Shown: piece by piece, positions 36,939-45,001 of the stretch | Layout: the number at the start of each line of letters is the position of its first letter | How positions within the stretch are numbered: the first letter of the stretch is position 1 | Assembly: GCA_965220825.1 (NCBI GenBank) | Contig: OZ244839.1 | Span: 124,001 to 188,000 of the forward strand | Length of the DNA: 64,000 nucleotides | Direction of reading: 5' to 3' | DNA from: G965220825 sp965220825 | GTDB taxonomy: Bacteria > Pseudomonadota > Alphaproteobacteria > UBA828 | Notes under the pieces: model-generated | Told to the model about the DNA's origin: nothing | Seen by the model: the letters and a program-made list of their open reading frames with translations, nothing else | Database searches by the model: none | Position numbers and translations under genes: made by a program

Positions 36939-38300
36939 ATGTTTGGGGCGCTGAGGCGCGATCGCGTCTGGCACCGGCGCGTGTGGCGCCTTGCCTGGCC
37001 GATGATCGTCTCCAACCTCTCGGTGCCGCTGCTGGGTGCGGTGGATACGGCGGTCATGGGCCATCTACCGGATCCGGCGTTGCTCGGCGCCGTCGCCGTC
37101 GGCGCCATGATCTTCAACACCATCTATTTCGGCTGCAACTTCCTGCGCATGGGCACCACGGGACTCGTCGCCCAGGCCTATGGCGCGAAAGATGCGGATG
37201 CCGTGCGGACGGTCCTTGCCCGCGCTCTGGTGATCGGCGCCGTTCTCAGTATCGCTCTTCTCGCGCTCCAGGCCCCCATCGGATGGCTGGCCTTCCTGCT
37301 GATCGGGCCCGGCGAGACGGTGGCGGCGGAGGGCAAGAGCTACTTCTTCATCCGCATCTGGGGTGCGCCCGCGGCGCTCGCCAATATCGTCTTCGTCGGC
37401 TGGTTCATCGGGATGCAGACGACCCGTTCGGCACTGGCGCTGATGCTGACGGTCAACCTCATCAACATAATCCTCGATCTCGTTCTGGTGCTGGGCTACG
37501 GAATGGCGGTGGCCGGCGTCGCCTGGGCCACGGTGATCGCGGAGTATGCCGGGTTTGCACTGGGCGCCGTCCTGGCCGCGCGACTCGCGGCGCGTCACGG
37601 CGGGCGGTTTCGGAAGGCGCTCATTCTCGACTTCGCCGGCATGCGGCGGTTTCTCGCGATCAACCGGGACATCTTTCTCCGCACGCTCTGCGTCATCTCG
37701 GCATTCGCCTTCTTCACGACGCTTAGCGCGCGGGAGGACGACATAACGCTCGCCGCCAATGCCGTTCTGCTCAACCTGGTGACGTTTCTCAACTTCTCCT
37801 TCGACGGTCTCGCCTTTGCCGCCGAGGCACTCGCCGGCCGCGCTCTTGGCGCCCGTCACCGGGAGGACCTGGATCGCGCCATAAAGATAGGCCTCTTCTG
37901 GAGCGTCGTGCTGGCATTACTGACCGTCGCCATCTATGGCGTCGCGGGCGCCGCCATCGTACGCGCGATGACGGATATAGAGGCGGTCCGTGCGGCCGCC
38001 TTCGACGTCCTCCCCTGGCTGGTGGCCTTGCCCATCGTGGCGGTCTGGGGCGTATTCTTCGATGGCGTCTTCACAGGCACCACCCGCGCGGCCGACATGA
38101 GAAACACCATGGCGCTCGCTTTCGCGATCTATCTGCCGGCGGCGTGGTTGCTCCGCGAGCCCATGGGCAATCACGGCCTTTGGCTTGCTGTGACGCTGCT
38201 CTACTTCGCCCGCGGTGCGGGTCTCGGTTTCATCTATCTGCGAATCGAGCGGCGCGGCGGGTTTCTCGCGGTCTCGGGGCGCGGCGGCGGGCCGGCATGA
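36939..38300 (+). CDS. MATE family efflux transporter (DinF-like)
   Basis: Inner-membrane multidrug or toxin exporter with twelve predicted helices, 453 residues. The start WRLAWPMIVSNLSVPLLGAV and AVDTAVMGHLPDPALLG are typical of the DinF/NorM group, and the second half repeats the pattern. Substrate unknown. Its stop overlaps the ATG of the glutamine-amidotransferase-like gene (ATGA at 38297-38300), so the two are translated together. Confidence 0.92.
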   Translation: MFGALRRDRVWHRRVWRLAWPMIVSNLSVPLLGAVDTAVMGHLPDPALLGAVAVGAMIFNTIYFGCNFLRMGTTGLVAQAYGAKDADAVRTVLARALVIGAVLSIALLALQAPIGWLAFLLIGPGETVAAEGKSYFFIRIWGAPAALANIVFVGWFIGMQTTRSALALMLTVNLINIILDLVLVLGYGMAVAGVAWATVIAEYAGFALGAVLAARLAARHGGRFRKALILDFAGMRRFLAINRDIFLRTLCVISAFAFFTTLSAREDDITLAANAVLLNLVTFLNFSFDGLAFAAEALAGRALGARHREDLDRAIKIGLFWSVVLALLTVAIYGVAGAAIVRAMTDIEAVRAAAFDVLPWLVALPIVAVWGVFFDGVFTGTTRAADMRNTMALAFAIYLPAAWLLREPMGNHGLWLAVTLLYFARGAGLGFIYLRIERRGGFLAVSGRGGGPA

Positions 38301-39061
38301 AGCCGCGGAAGCCTCCGCTCATCGGTATTCCCGCTTGCGCCCGGGAGATCGGCATCCACCCGTTTCACGTGGCGGGCGACAAATATATGAGGGCCGTCGT
38401 CGAGGCCGCGGGCGGCCTGCCCGTCGTGCTGCCGGCTTTCGGCTCCGCACTGGACCGCGCCGCGGTGCTGGAGCGCTGCGACGGCCTGCTCTTCACCGGA
38501 AGCCCCTCCAACGTGGAGCCCGCGCTCTATGGCGAGCGGGCGGAGGCGGAGAACATGTTTCGCGATGCGGCGCGCGACGCGACGACGCTGCCCTTGATCC
38601 GCGATGCGCTTGAGGCCGGGGTTCCGCTCCTCTGCATCTGCCGCGGTATCCAGGAACTCAATGTGGCGCTCGGCGGCACGCTCCACCGCGCGGTCCACGC
38701 ACTGCCTGGCGGGCTCGATCACCGGGAGGACGAGACGATCCCGCGCGATGCGCGGTATGCGCCCGCACATACCGTTGCGCTGGCCGGGAACGGTCTGCTC
38801 TCGACGCTCCATCCCAAGGGCGAAGTGGCCGTCAACTCGCTCCACAGCCAGGGGATCGCGCGCCTCGGCGCGGGCCTCGCTGTGGAGGCGGTGGCGCCCG
38901 ACGGCCTGATCGAGGCCGTGCGTGTGGCGGATGCCCGCGCCTTTGCCCTCGGCGTCCAGTGGCACCCCGAGTGGAAGGTGCGGGAGAATTCCTTTTCGAC
39001 GGCAATCTTCGCCGCCTTCGGTGCTGCCGCCTCCGCCCGGTGGGAAGCCCGGGAGGGCTGA
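38297..39061 (+). CDS. gamma-glutamyl-gamma-aminobutyrate hydrolase family (PuuD-like) class I amidotransferase
   Basis: Class I glutamine-amidotransferase fold of 254 residues acting alone, as in PuuD, which frees GABA from gamma-glutamyl-GABA in putrescine use. Catalytic triad: C115 (LLCICRGIQELN), H223 and E225 (GVQWHPEW). The N-terminal PLIGIPAC and GLLFTGSPSNVEP stretches are family-typical. No putrescine genes are adjacent, so the exact gamma-glutamyl substrate is open. Coupled to the MATE exporter by a 4-bp overlap. Confidence 0.9.
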   Translation: MKPRKPPLIGIPACAREIGIHPFHVAGDKYMRAVVEAAGGLPVVLPAFGSALDRAAVLERCDGLLFTGSPSNVEPALYGERAEAENMFRDAARDATTLPLIRDALEAGVPLLCICRGIQELNVALGGTLHRAVHALPGGLDHREDETIPRDARYAPAHTVALAGNGLLSTLHPKGEVAVNSLHSQGIARLGAGLAVEAVAPDGLIEAVRVADARAFALGVQWHPEWKVRENSFSTAIFAAFGAAASARWEAREG

Positions 39062-39095
39062 GCGACAGGGTCCTCTTCGCCCCTGCGCCCCGCGT

Positions 39096-39911
39096 CTATG
39101 CCTCGCAGGCGGCGCCCGGGGCAGCGATGTGGCTGGAGAGGTCCGTGATCGTGGGATGTTCGCCGCAGAGCGCGCAGGCGGAATCGGGCTTTACCTTGAT
39201 CTTGCGGAAGGCGGTGCTCAAGCCGTCATAGACCAGCAGGCTGCCGGACATGCTTTCGCCGACGCCGAGCAGCTCCTTCAGCACTTCGGTCGCCTGCAGG
39301 GCGCCCATGGAGCCCGCGACGGCGCCCAGAATCCCCCCTTCGGCACAGGAGGGAATCGCCCCCGCCGGGGGCTCGGTGGGGAAGATGCAGCGGTAGCAGG
39401 GATGGCCGTCGCCGAGATGCGCCTTGAAGGTCGCGAGCTGGCCGTCGAAGCGGAGTATCGAGGCGGAGACCAGAGGCTTCCGCGCCAGATAGCAGGCGTC
39501 GTTGATCAGGAAGCGGGTTGCAAAATTGTCGCTCCCGTCGGCGACGAGGTCGTAGGGCTCCATGAGCGCCAGGGCGTTCGAGGCGTCGAGGCGCATGGGG
39601 TAGGTCTCGACCGTAACGTCCGAGTTGATCCGGGCGATGGCTTCGGCCGCGCTTTCCGTCTTGGGCCGTCCGAGCCCAGCTTCGTCGTGGGCGATCTGGC
39701 GCTGGAGGTTGGAGAGCGCCACCGCGTCATCGTCCACGATGCCCAGCGTGCCGACGCCGGCCGCCGCCAGATAGAGGAGGAGCGGCGAGCCGAGGCCGCC
39801 AGCGCCAACCACCAGCACCTTGGAGTCCAAGAGCTTCCGCTGGCCCGCTCCGCCCACCTCGGAGAGCAGAATGTGGCGGGCGTAACGCTCGAGTTGCCTT
39901 TCCTTGAACAT
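39096..39911 (-). CDS. MoeB/ThiF-type adenylyltransferase
   Basis: E1-like enzyme that adenylates the C-terminal glycine of a sulfur-carrier protein (MoaD or ThiS) for molybdopterin or thiamine synthesis. 271 residues. ATP site GAGGLG (36-41), a zinc site from CYRC (about 172-175) and CALC near the end, and DGSDNFATRFLINDACY are all present. MoeB and ThiF cannot be separated by eye; it sits beside cysteine synthase on the same strand, 30 bp away, and near tenA, which could favour a thiamine role. Confidence 0.92.
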   Translation of the reverse strand: MFKERQLERYARHILLSEVGGAGQRKLLDSKVLVVGAGGLGSPLLLYLAAAGVGTLGIVDDDAVALSNLQRQIAHDEAGLGRPKTESAAEAIARINSDVTVETYPMRLDASNALALMEPYDLVADGSDNFATRFLINDACYLARKPLVSASILRFDGQLATFKAHLGDGHPCYRCIFPTEPPAGAIPSCAEGGILGAVAGSMGALQATEVLKELLGVGESMSGSLLVYDGLSTAFRKIKVKPDSACALCGEHPTITDLSSHIAAPGAACEA

Positions 39912-39941
39912 GCCCCGCGCCTCGCCCTCTCGCGGCGACCC

Positions 39942-40943
39942 TCAGAGTCCCGCGAACAGTTCGGTGGAAAGATAGCGCTCGGCGAAGGAGGGCACGATGA
40001 CGACGATCCGCTTCCCCGCCATGGCGGGGCGGGCGCCGACCTCGAGGGCGGCGGCGATCGCCGCGCCCGACGAAACGCCGACCGGGATGCCTTCCAGCCG
40101 CGCCGTCTGCCGGGCGGTCTCGAACGCCTGCGCGTCGTCCACCGCGATCAGCTCGTCGATCACGTCACGGTCGAGCACATCCGGCACGAAGCCCGCGCCG
40201 ATACCCTGGATCTTGTGCGGTCCCGGCGCGCCGCCGGAAAGGACGGCGCTGCCCGCCGGCTCGACCCCCACCAGCCTGAGATTCGGCAGGCGCGGCTTCA
40301 GCACATGGCCGATGCCCGTCACGGTGCCGCCGGTGCCGACGCCGCAGACGACGGCGTCGATGTTCCCGCCCGTATCCCGCCAGATCTCCTCCGCCGTCGT
40401 TGCCCGGTGGATCGCCGGGTTGGCGGGGTTGGCGAACTGGTAGAGCATCACCGCGCCGGGGATTTCAGAAACCAGCGCTTGAGCGCGCTCCAGTGCGCCC
40501 GCCATGCCGCGCGCCGCGGGCGTGAGTTCGATCTCCGCACCCAGCAGGCGCAGCATCTGCCTGCGTTCCAGGGACATGCTCTCCGGCATGGTAAGGATCA
40601 GGCGGTAGCCTCTGGCGGCAGCGACGAAGGCGAGCGCGATTCCCGTGTTTCCCGATGTGGGCTCCACCAGCACGGAGCGCCCCGGCGCAATGTTTCCCTG
40701 GGCCTCCGCCGCGTCGATCATGGCGAAGCCGATGCGGTCTTTCACCGACGCGAGCGGGTTGAAGAACTCGAGCTTGCCGACGATCTCCGCGCCGCAGCCC
40801 GTCTCGGCAGGCAGGCGGTTGAAGCGCACCAGCGGCGTCGAGCCCACGGTGTCCGCGATGCTTTCGTAGATGCGCCCGCGCTGCGCCGGTTCCGGGGCGC
40901 GTACCCGGTACTCCGCTGCTGGCTCCTCGGCGTCTCTCGCCAT
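39942..40943 (-). CDS. cysK: cysteine synthase A (O-acetylserine sulfhydrylase)
   Basis: PLP enzyme making L-cysteine from O-acetylserine and sulfide. 333 residues from ATG 40943. PLP lysine K68 (NPLASVKDRIG), the EPTSGNTG loop (94-101) and the GVGTGGTVTG phosphate-binding loop are intact. The N-terminus carries about 24 residues more than a typical CysK before IYESIADTVGSTPLV. The serine acetyltransferase gene that would feed it is at 41961, and the C-terminus here ends AGL where many CysK that bind CysE keep a free active site. Confidence 0.94.
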   Translation of the reverse strand: MARDAEEPAAEYRVRAPEPAQRGRIYESIADTVGSTPLVRFNRLPAETGCGAEIVGKLEFFNPLASVKDRIGFAMIDAAEAQGNIAPGRSVLVEPTSGNTGIALAFVAAARGYRLILTMPESMSLERRQMLRLLGAEIELTPAARGMAGALERAQALVSEIPGAVMLYQFANPANPAIHRATTAEEIWRDTGGNIDAVVCGVGTGGTVTGIGHVLKPRLPNLRLVGVEPAGSAVLSGGAPGPHKIQGIGAGFVPDVLDRDVIDELIAVDDAQAFETARQTARLEGIPVGVSSGAAIAAALEVGARPAMAGKRIVVIVPSFAERYLSTELFAGL

Positions 40944-41117
40944 AGCGCCTCGCTTGCTCTGCCGCGTCCCCACTCCGGTTTTGACCCGCGTCCGCCGCCG
41001 GGTCAAGCGCCTGCGCGGCTCAGGCGTTGCAGGGGACGGGACACCCCTTATGGCGGCGTTGCCTGCGATCCGGCCCTGTCGCCTTCGCCGCGGCGTGTCG
41101 GGCGCTGTGCCCGCGCC

Positions 41118-41762
41118 TCAGCGGGGCTGAAGCCGGCGGCCGAGATAGTCGTCCACGGTTTCGGAGAGCCGCTCCAACTCTTTCTCGAAAAAATGGCTCG
41201 CGGTCTTGAGTACGGTGTATTCCACCTCGATGTTCTTCTGGTCCTGCAGTTTCGCGGCGAGTTCCGCCACTTCGGGCTCGGGTACCAGCTTGTCCGCGCC
41301 GCCGTGGACGATAAGGCCCGAAGAGGGGCAGGGGGCCAGGAAGGTGAAATCGAACCGGTTGGCCGGCGGTGCGACCGAGACGAAGCCCTCGATCTCCGGG
41401 CGCCGCATGAGCACCTGCATGGCGATCCAGGCGCCGAAGGAGAATCCGGCGATCCAGCAGCGGTCGGCCGCGGGATTCTGGATTTGAAGCCAGTCGAGCA
41501 CGGCCGCCGCATCGCTCAGCTCTCCTTGGCCCTCGTCGAACGACCCTTGAGAGCGGCCCACACCCCGGAAGTTGAAGCGCATGACCGAAAATGACCGGCT
41601 GCGGAAGGTCTGATAGAGGGTGTAGACCACCTTGTTGTTCATGGTGCCGCCATGCAGCGGGTGGGGATGCAGCATGAGGGCGATCGGCGCCTGTGGATCG
41701 CTCGCCTGGTGGTAGCGCGCCTGAATCCGGCCCTCCGGGCCGCTGATCATGACTTCCGGCAT
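41118..41762 (-). CDS. alpha/beta hydrolase, dienelactone-hydrolase or esterase-like
   Basis: Small soluble hydrolase of 214 residues. Nucleophile elbow GFSFGAW with S108; MLHPHPLHGGTMNNKVVYTL near the N-terminus and FNFRGVGRSQG are typical of the bacterial group related to palmitoyl-thioesterase-like and YfbR-adjacent hydrolases; the histidine is probably the one in TASHFF. Natural substrate unknown. Divergent from cysE with about 200 bp between them. Confidence 0.85.
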   Translation of the reverse strand: MPEVMISGPEGRIQARYHQASDPQAPIALMLHPHPLHGGTMNNKVVYTLYQTFRSRSFSVMRFNFRGVGRSQGSFDEGQGELSDAAAVLDWLQIQNPAADRCWIAGFSFGAWIAMQVLMRRPEIEGFVSVAPPANRFDFTFLAPCPSSGLIVHGGADKLVPEPEVAELAAKLQDQKNIEVEYTVLKTASHFFEKELERLSETVDDYLGRRLQPR

Positions 41763-41851
41763 GGATAAACCGCTCTCCCGGCGTTCTTCTGCAACGATAT
41801 TCTATCGTCAGGCCCGCGACGGCCGGGCCCGGTGCCCGGGTGGCGGAGGAC

Positions 41852-41880
41852 TTGACCCCCGGAGTCGGGAAATCTATATC
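41852..41880 (+). promoter_or_regulatory. sigma-70-like promoter of the cysE operon
   Basis: TTGACC (41852-41857) and TATATC (41875-41880) are separated by exactly 17 bases. The leader to the cysE start at 41961 is about 75 bases and contains a GC-rich inverted stretch (41911-41938). The promoter would drive cysE, the cysteine desulfurase and the ferredoxin as one unit. Confidence 0.6.
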
Positions 41881-41960
41881 CCTCTATGTCTTCCACGAGA
41901 ACGCGGGCGCGTCCGCGGGCGGGTTCGCCCGCGCGACATTGATATATTCACGGGAGCGTC

Positions 41961-42713
41961 ATGTTCAAGCGTATTCGGGAGGATCTGAGTTGCGTGTTCG
42001 GCCGCGACCCGGCCGTGCGCTCCCGGGTCGAGGTGGCGTTCTGCTATCCCGGCTTCCACGCGCTCCTCTTCTACCATGCCGCGCACCGGCTGTGGCGGCT
42101 CCGCCTGCGGCTGCTCGGCCGTTTCGTTTCCCATCTGGGCCGCGTCCTGACCGGGATCGAGATCCATCCCGGCGCCCGGATCGGCAGGCGCTTCTTCATC
42201 GACCACGGCATGGGTGTGGTGATCGGCGAGACGGCCGTCGTGGGCGACGACGTGACACTCTATCACGGGGTGACGTTGGGCGGCGTTACCTGGTCTCCCG
42301 GCAAGCGCCATCCCACGGTGGAAGACGGTGTCGTCATTGGCGCGGGCGCACAGGTGCTGGGGCCCATCACCATCGGGCGGGATGCCCGCGTCGGCGCCAA
42401 CGCCGTGGTTCTCAAGGACGTAGCCCCCGGCGCCACCATGGTGGGCATTCCGGCGCGCCCGGTGGCGACGGCCAAGCGGGACGCCGCGAGCGAGGCCGGC
42501 AAGCCCGCCTTCGACGCCTATGGCACGCCCTCCCCCGACATCGCGGATCCGACGGCACGCGCCGTGGAGCGCCTGGGCGCCGAGGTCGCCATGCTGCGCG
42601 AGCGCCTGGAGACGTTGGAGAACGTAGCGGCCGACATCGGGACATCCCCGGAGGAGGAACAGGCGGACGCGGGCACGGAGGGCGCGTCGCTCCGCCGGGC
42701 AGCCGGCATATGA
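41961..42713 (+). CDS. cysE: serine O-acetyltransferase
   Basis: Transfers acetyl from acetyl-CoA to serine, the first step of cysteine synthesis. 250 residues. Left-handed beta-helix hexapeptide repeats run from about 65 to 160, with IDHGMGVVIGETAVVGDDV and YHGVTLGGVTW carrying the active-site histidines. The C-terminus extends some 70 residues past the usual end with a coiled-coil-like acidic stretch, so the normal CysK-binding C-terminal Ile is not at the classical place, although the chain does end in Gly-Ile. Overlaps the desulfurase gene by 4 bp. Confidence 0.94.
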   Translation: MFKRIREDLSCVFGRDPAVRSRVEVAFCYPGFHALLFYHAAHRLWRLRLRLLGRFVSHLGRVLTGIEIHPGARIGRRFFIDHGMGVVIGETAVVGDDVTLYHGVTLGGVTWSPGKRHPTVEDGVVIGAGAQVLGPITIGRDARVGANAVVLKDVAPGATMVGIPARPVATAKRDAASEAGKPAFDAYGTPSPDIADPTARAVERLGAEVAMLRERLETLENVAADIGTSPEEEQADAGTEGASLRRAAGI

Positions 42714-43885
42714 GCGGCGTGGACGGCTCCATGGACGGTGACGGCCCGTTCTACCTGGATTACAACGCGACGGCGCCGGTAAAGCCCGCCGTTATCGAGG
42801 CCATGGCGGAAGCGCTGGCGGTACCCGGCAACCCGTCTTCGGTCCACGGCTTCGGGCGGGAGGCGCGTCGGCGCATGGAAGACGCCCGAGAGCAGGTCGC
42901 CGATCTGATCGGCTGCGCGCCCGTGGAGATCGTCTTCACCTCCGGCGGTACCGAAGCCAACAACATGGCGCTCCGCGGCAGTGGACGGCGGGTGGTCATC
43001 GCGAGCGCCATCGAGCATCCCGCGGTCCTGCGCGCTGCGGAGGCCTATGCGGAGCATGTGGTCGTGCTTCCGGTGGACGGCGAGGGCCGCGTTGATGAAG
43101 CCTCTCTCGACCAGGCGCTGGCGGCGCATGGGGGCGAGGCGCTGGTCTCCATCATGCTTGCCAACAATGAGACGGGGGTGGTGCAGCCCATCGCCGAGAT
43201 TGCGGCGCGGGCACACGCTGCGGGCGCGCTCGTCCATTGCGACGCGGTCCAGGGGCCGGGGCGGCTCCCCGTCTCCTTTGCGGCGCTCGGCGTGGACATG
43301 ATGAGCCTGTCGGCCCACAAGTTCGCGGGACCCAAGGGCATCGGCGCGCTGATCTGCCGGAGCGACCTCGCCGTGTCGCCCCTGGTCCATGGCGGCGGGC
43401 AGGAGCGCGGACAGCGCGGCGGTACCGAGAGCGTGGCGGCGATCATAGGCTTCGGGATGGCCGCCGTCCTCGCCCGGGACGATCTCGCGCGCGCGTCCGA
43501 GGTCGCCGCGATGCGAGACCGGCTGGAAACCGTCCTAGGCGAAACGGAGCCCGAGATCCGGGTCTTCAGCGCGGGCGCTGAGCGGCTTCCCAATACGAGC
43601 TGCCTGACCATGCCGGGAGTCCAGAGCGAGACCCAGGTCATGGGGCTCGACCTGGCGGGCGCCGCGGTCAGCGCTGGCTCGGCCTGTTCTTCCGGCAAGG
43701 TGGAGCCGAGCCACGTTCTCCGGGCGCTGGGCGCGCCGGATCCGGTCGCCGGTTGCGCCATTCGTGTCAGCCTGGGCTGGGGGACGACCGAGCGCGACAT
43801 CGACCGCTTCGTGGGCGCGTGGCGGGCGCTCTATGCGGGGCTCACCAACCGCTGGAAGGCGGGAGTCTCGGCGGCCGCCGGCTGA
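42710..43885 (+). CDS. cysteine desulfurase (IscS/NifS group)
   Basis: PLP enzyme that takes sulfur from cysteine to form a protein persulfide for Fe-S clusters and thio-cofactors. 391 residues. PLP lysine K204 (SAHKFAGPKG), FTSGGTEANN, and the persulfide cysteine C326 in SAGSACSSGKVEPSHV, a group I (IscS/NifS) loop. ATG 42710 overlaps the cysE stop (ATGA). No iscU or iscR is beside it; a ferredoxin follows 10 bp on. MnmA, which needs a desulfurase, lies 1.1 kb downstream. Confidence 0.95.
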   Translation: MSGVDGSMDGDGPFYLDYNATAPVKPAVIEAMAEALAVPGNPSSVHGFGREARRRMEDAREQVADLIGCAPVEIVFTSGGTEANNMALRGSGRRVVIASAIEHPAVLRAAEAYAEHVVVLPVDGEGRVDEASLDQALAAHGGEALVSIMLANNETGVVQPIAEIAARAHAAGALVHCDAVQGPGRLPVSFAALGVDMMSLSAHKFAGPKGIGALICRSDLAVSPLVHGGGQERGQRGGTESVAAIIGFGMAAVLARDDLARASEVAAMRDRLETVLGETEPEIRVFSAGAERLPNTSCLTMPGVQSETQVMGLDLAGAAVSAGSACSSGKVEPSHVLRALGAPDPVAGCAIRVSLGWGTTERDIDRFVGAWRALYAGLTNRWKAGVSAAAG

Positions 43886-43895
43886 GGGCGGTGCC

Positions 43896-44225
43896 GTGCC
43901 CCGCATGACCTTCATCGACCCGGACGGTGCGCGCCATCAGGTCGATGCGCCGATAGGTGATTCGGTGCTCGAGATCGCACACCGCAACAACATCGATATC
44001 GAGGGTGCGTGCGAGGGCGCCATGGCGTGTTCCACCTGCCATGTCATCGTCGATCGCGCCTGGTACGGCAGGCTCAGCGAAGTCAGCGAGGACGAGGAGG
44101 ACATGCTCGACCTCGCGATGGGCCTCACCGCCACCTCGCGCCTCGGCTGCCAGATCGTGATCACCGAGGCCCTGGACGGGCTGGTCGTGACTCTGCCCGA
44201 AGACACCTGGAACATGATGGGCTGA
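43896..44225 (+). CDS. fdx: 2Fe-2S ferredoxin, adrenodoxin type
   Basis: Small electron carrier, 109 residues, of the type that supports Fe-S cluster assembly or P450 enzymes. Cluster ligands C39, C45, C48 and C85 in the spacing C-x5-C-x2-C (ACEGAMACSTCH) ... C (SRLGCQI). GTG 43896 gives MPRMTFIDPDG, the usual start for this family; ATG 43905 is three codons in. Immediately behind the desulfurase, so a role in cluster assembly is likely. Confidence 0.94.
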   Translation: MPRMTFIDPDGARHQVDAPIGDSVLEIAHRNNIDIEGACEGAMACSTCHVIVDRAWYGRLSEVSEDEEDMLDLAMGLTATSRLGCQIVITEALDGLVVTLPEDTWNMMG

Positions 44226-44233
44226 GCCGAGCG

Positions 44234-44929
44234 ATGGCGAGCGCGCCACCCGCGCGGCCGTCGGATGCGGGCTTCTTCGCGTCGCTCCGGGACGCCGCCG
44301 CCGCCGACTGGCAGGACTATGTCACCCATCCCTTCCTGCGGGAACTCGCGGCGGGAGACCTGCCGGAGGCCGCGTTCCGCCACTATCTGGTGCAGGACTA
44401 TCTGTTTCTCGTGCAGTTCGCCCGCGCCTACGGGCTCGCCGCGTACAAGGCCGACAGCCTGGCCGAGATACGCGCAGCCTCCGAGGGCCTGAAGGCCGTG
44501 GTCGAGGTCGAGATGGACCTTCATGTCGGCTATTGCGCCGGCTGGGGGCTGGACGCTGCGGCCCTCGAAGCGGCCGAGGCCGACCGCGCCACCCTCGCCT
44601 ATACGCGCTATGTGCTGGATCGGGGTGCCGCCGGGGACCTGCTGGATCTGCGCACGGCCCTCGCGCCCTGCGTCGTGGGCTATGGAGAGATCGGCGCGCG
44701 TCTGGCGGCGGATCCGGCGACCCGGCTCGCAGGCAATCCCTATGGAAGCTGGATCGAGACCTATGCCGGCGCCGACTATCAGTCCGTCGCCGCCGCCGAG
44801 CGCGAGACGCTCGATGCACTCGCCGCCCGCCGCGGCGGCGCGGCCCGCTTCGATTCCCTCGTCGCCGTCTTTCGCACCGCGACCCGCCTGGAGACCGCCT
44901 TCTGGCAGGCCGCCCTGGACGCGGCGTAA
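44234..44929 (+). CDS. tenA: TenA-family thiaminase II / aminopyrimidine aminohydrolase
   Basis: Helical enzyme of 231 residues that recycles damaged thiamine by hydrolysing aminopyrimidine. The pattern FRHYLVQDYLFLVQFARAYG and the catalytic C146 in APCVVGYGEIG with following NPYGSWIETYA are family-typical. It is 8 bp from the ferredoxin gene. Thiamine also needs sulfur from a ThiF/ThiS relay, which fits the surrounding sulfur genes. Confidence 0.91.
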   Translation: MASAPPARPSDAGFFASLRDAAAADWQDYVTHPFLRELAAGDLPEAAFRHYLVQDYLFLVQFARAYGLAAYKADSLAEIRAASEGLKAVVEVEMDLHVGYCAGWGLDAAALEAAEADRATLAYTRYVLDRGAAGDLLDLRTALAPCVVGYGEIGARLAADPATRLAGNPYGSWIETYAGADYQSVAAAERETLDALAARRGGAARFDSLVAVFRTATRLETAFWQAALDAA

Positions 44930-45001
44930 CCCCGCAGCGCGGCGCCCGTTCCGCTGCTGCGCCTTCTTGTGCGCGGCCCTCGCGGGCCTATAGTGCGCGC
45001 C

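Noticed and set aside
38922..41594. 890-codon plus-strand frame opposite MoeB/ThiF and cysK
   Set aside because: Pure antisense shadow; the minus-strand genes have full motif sets.
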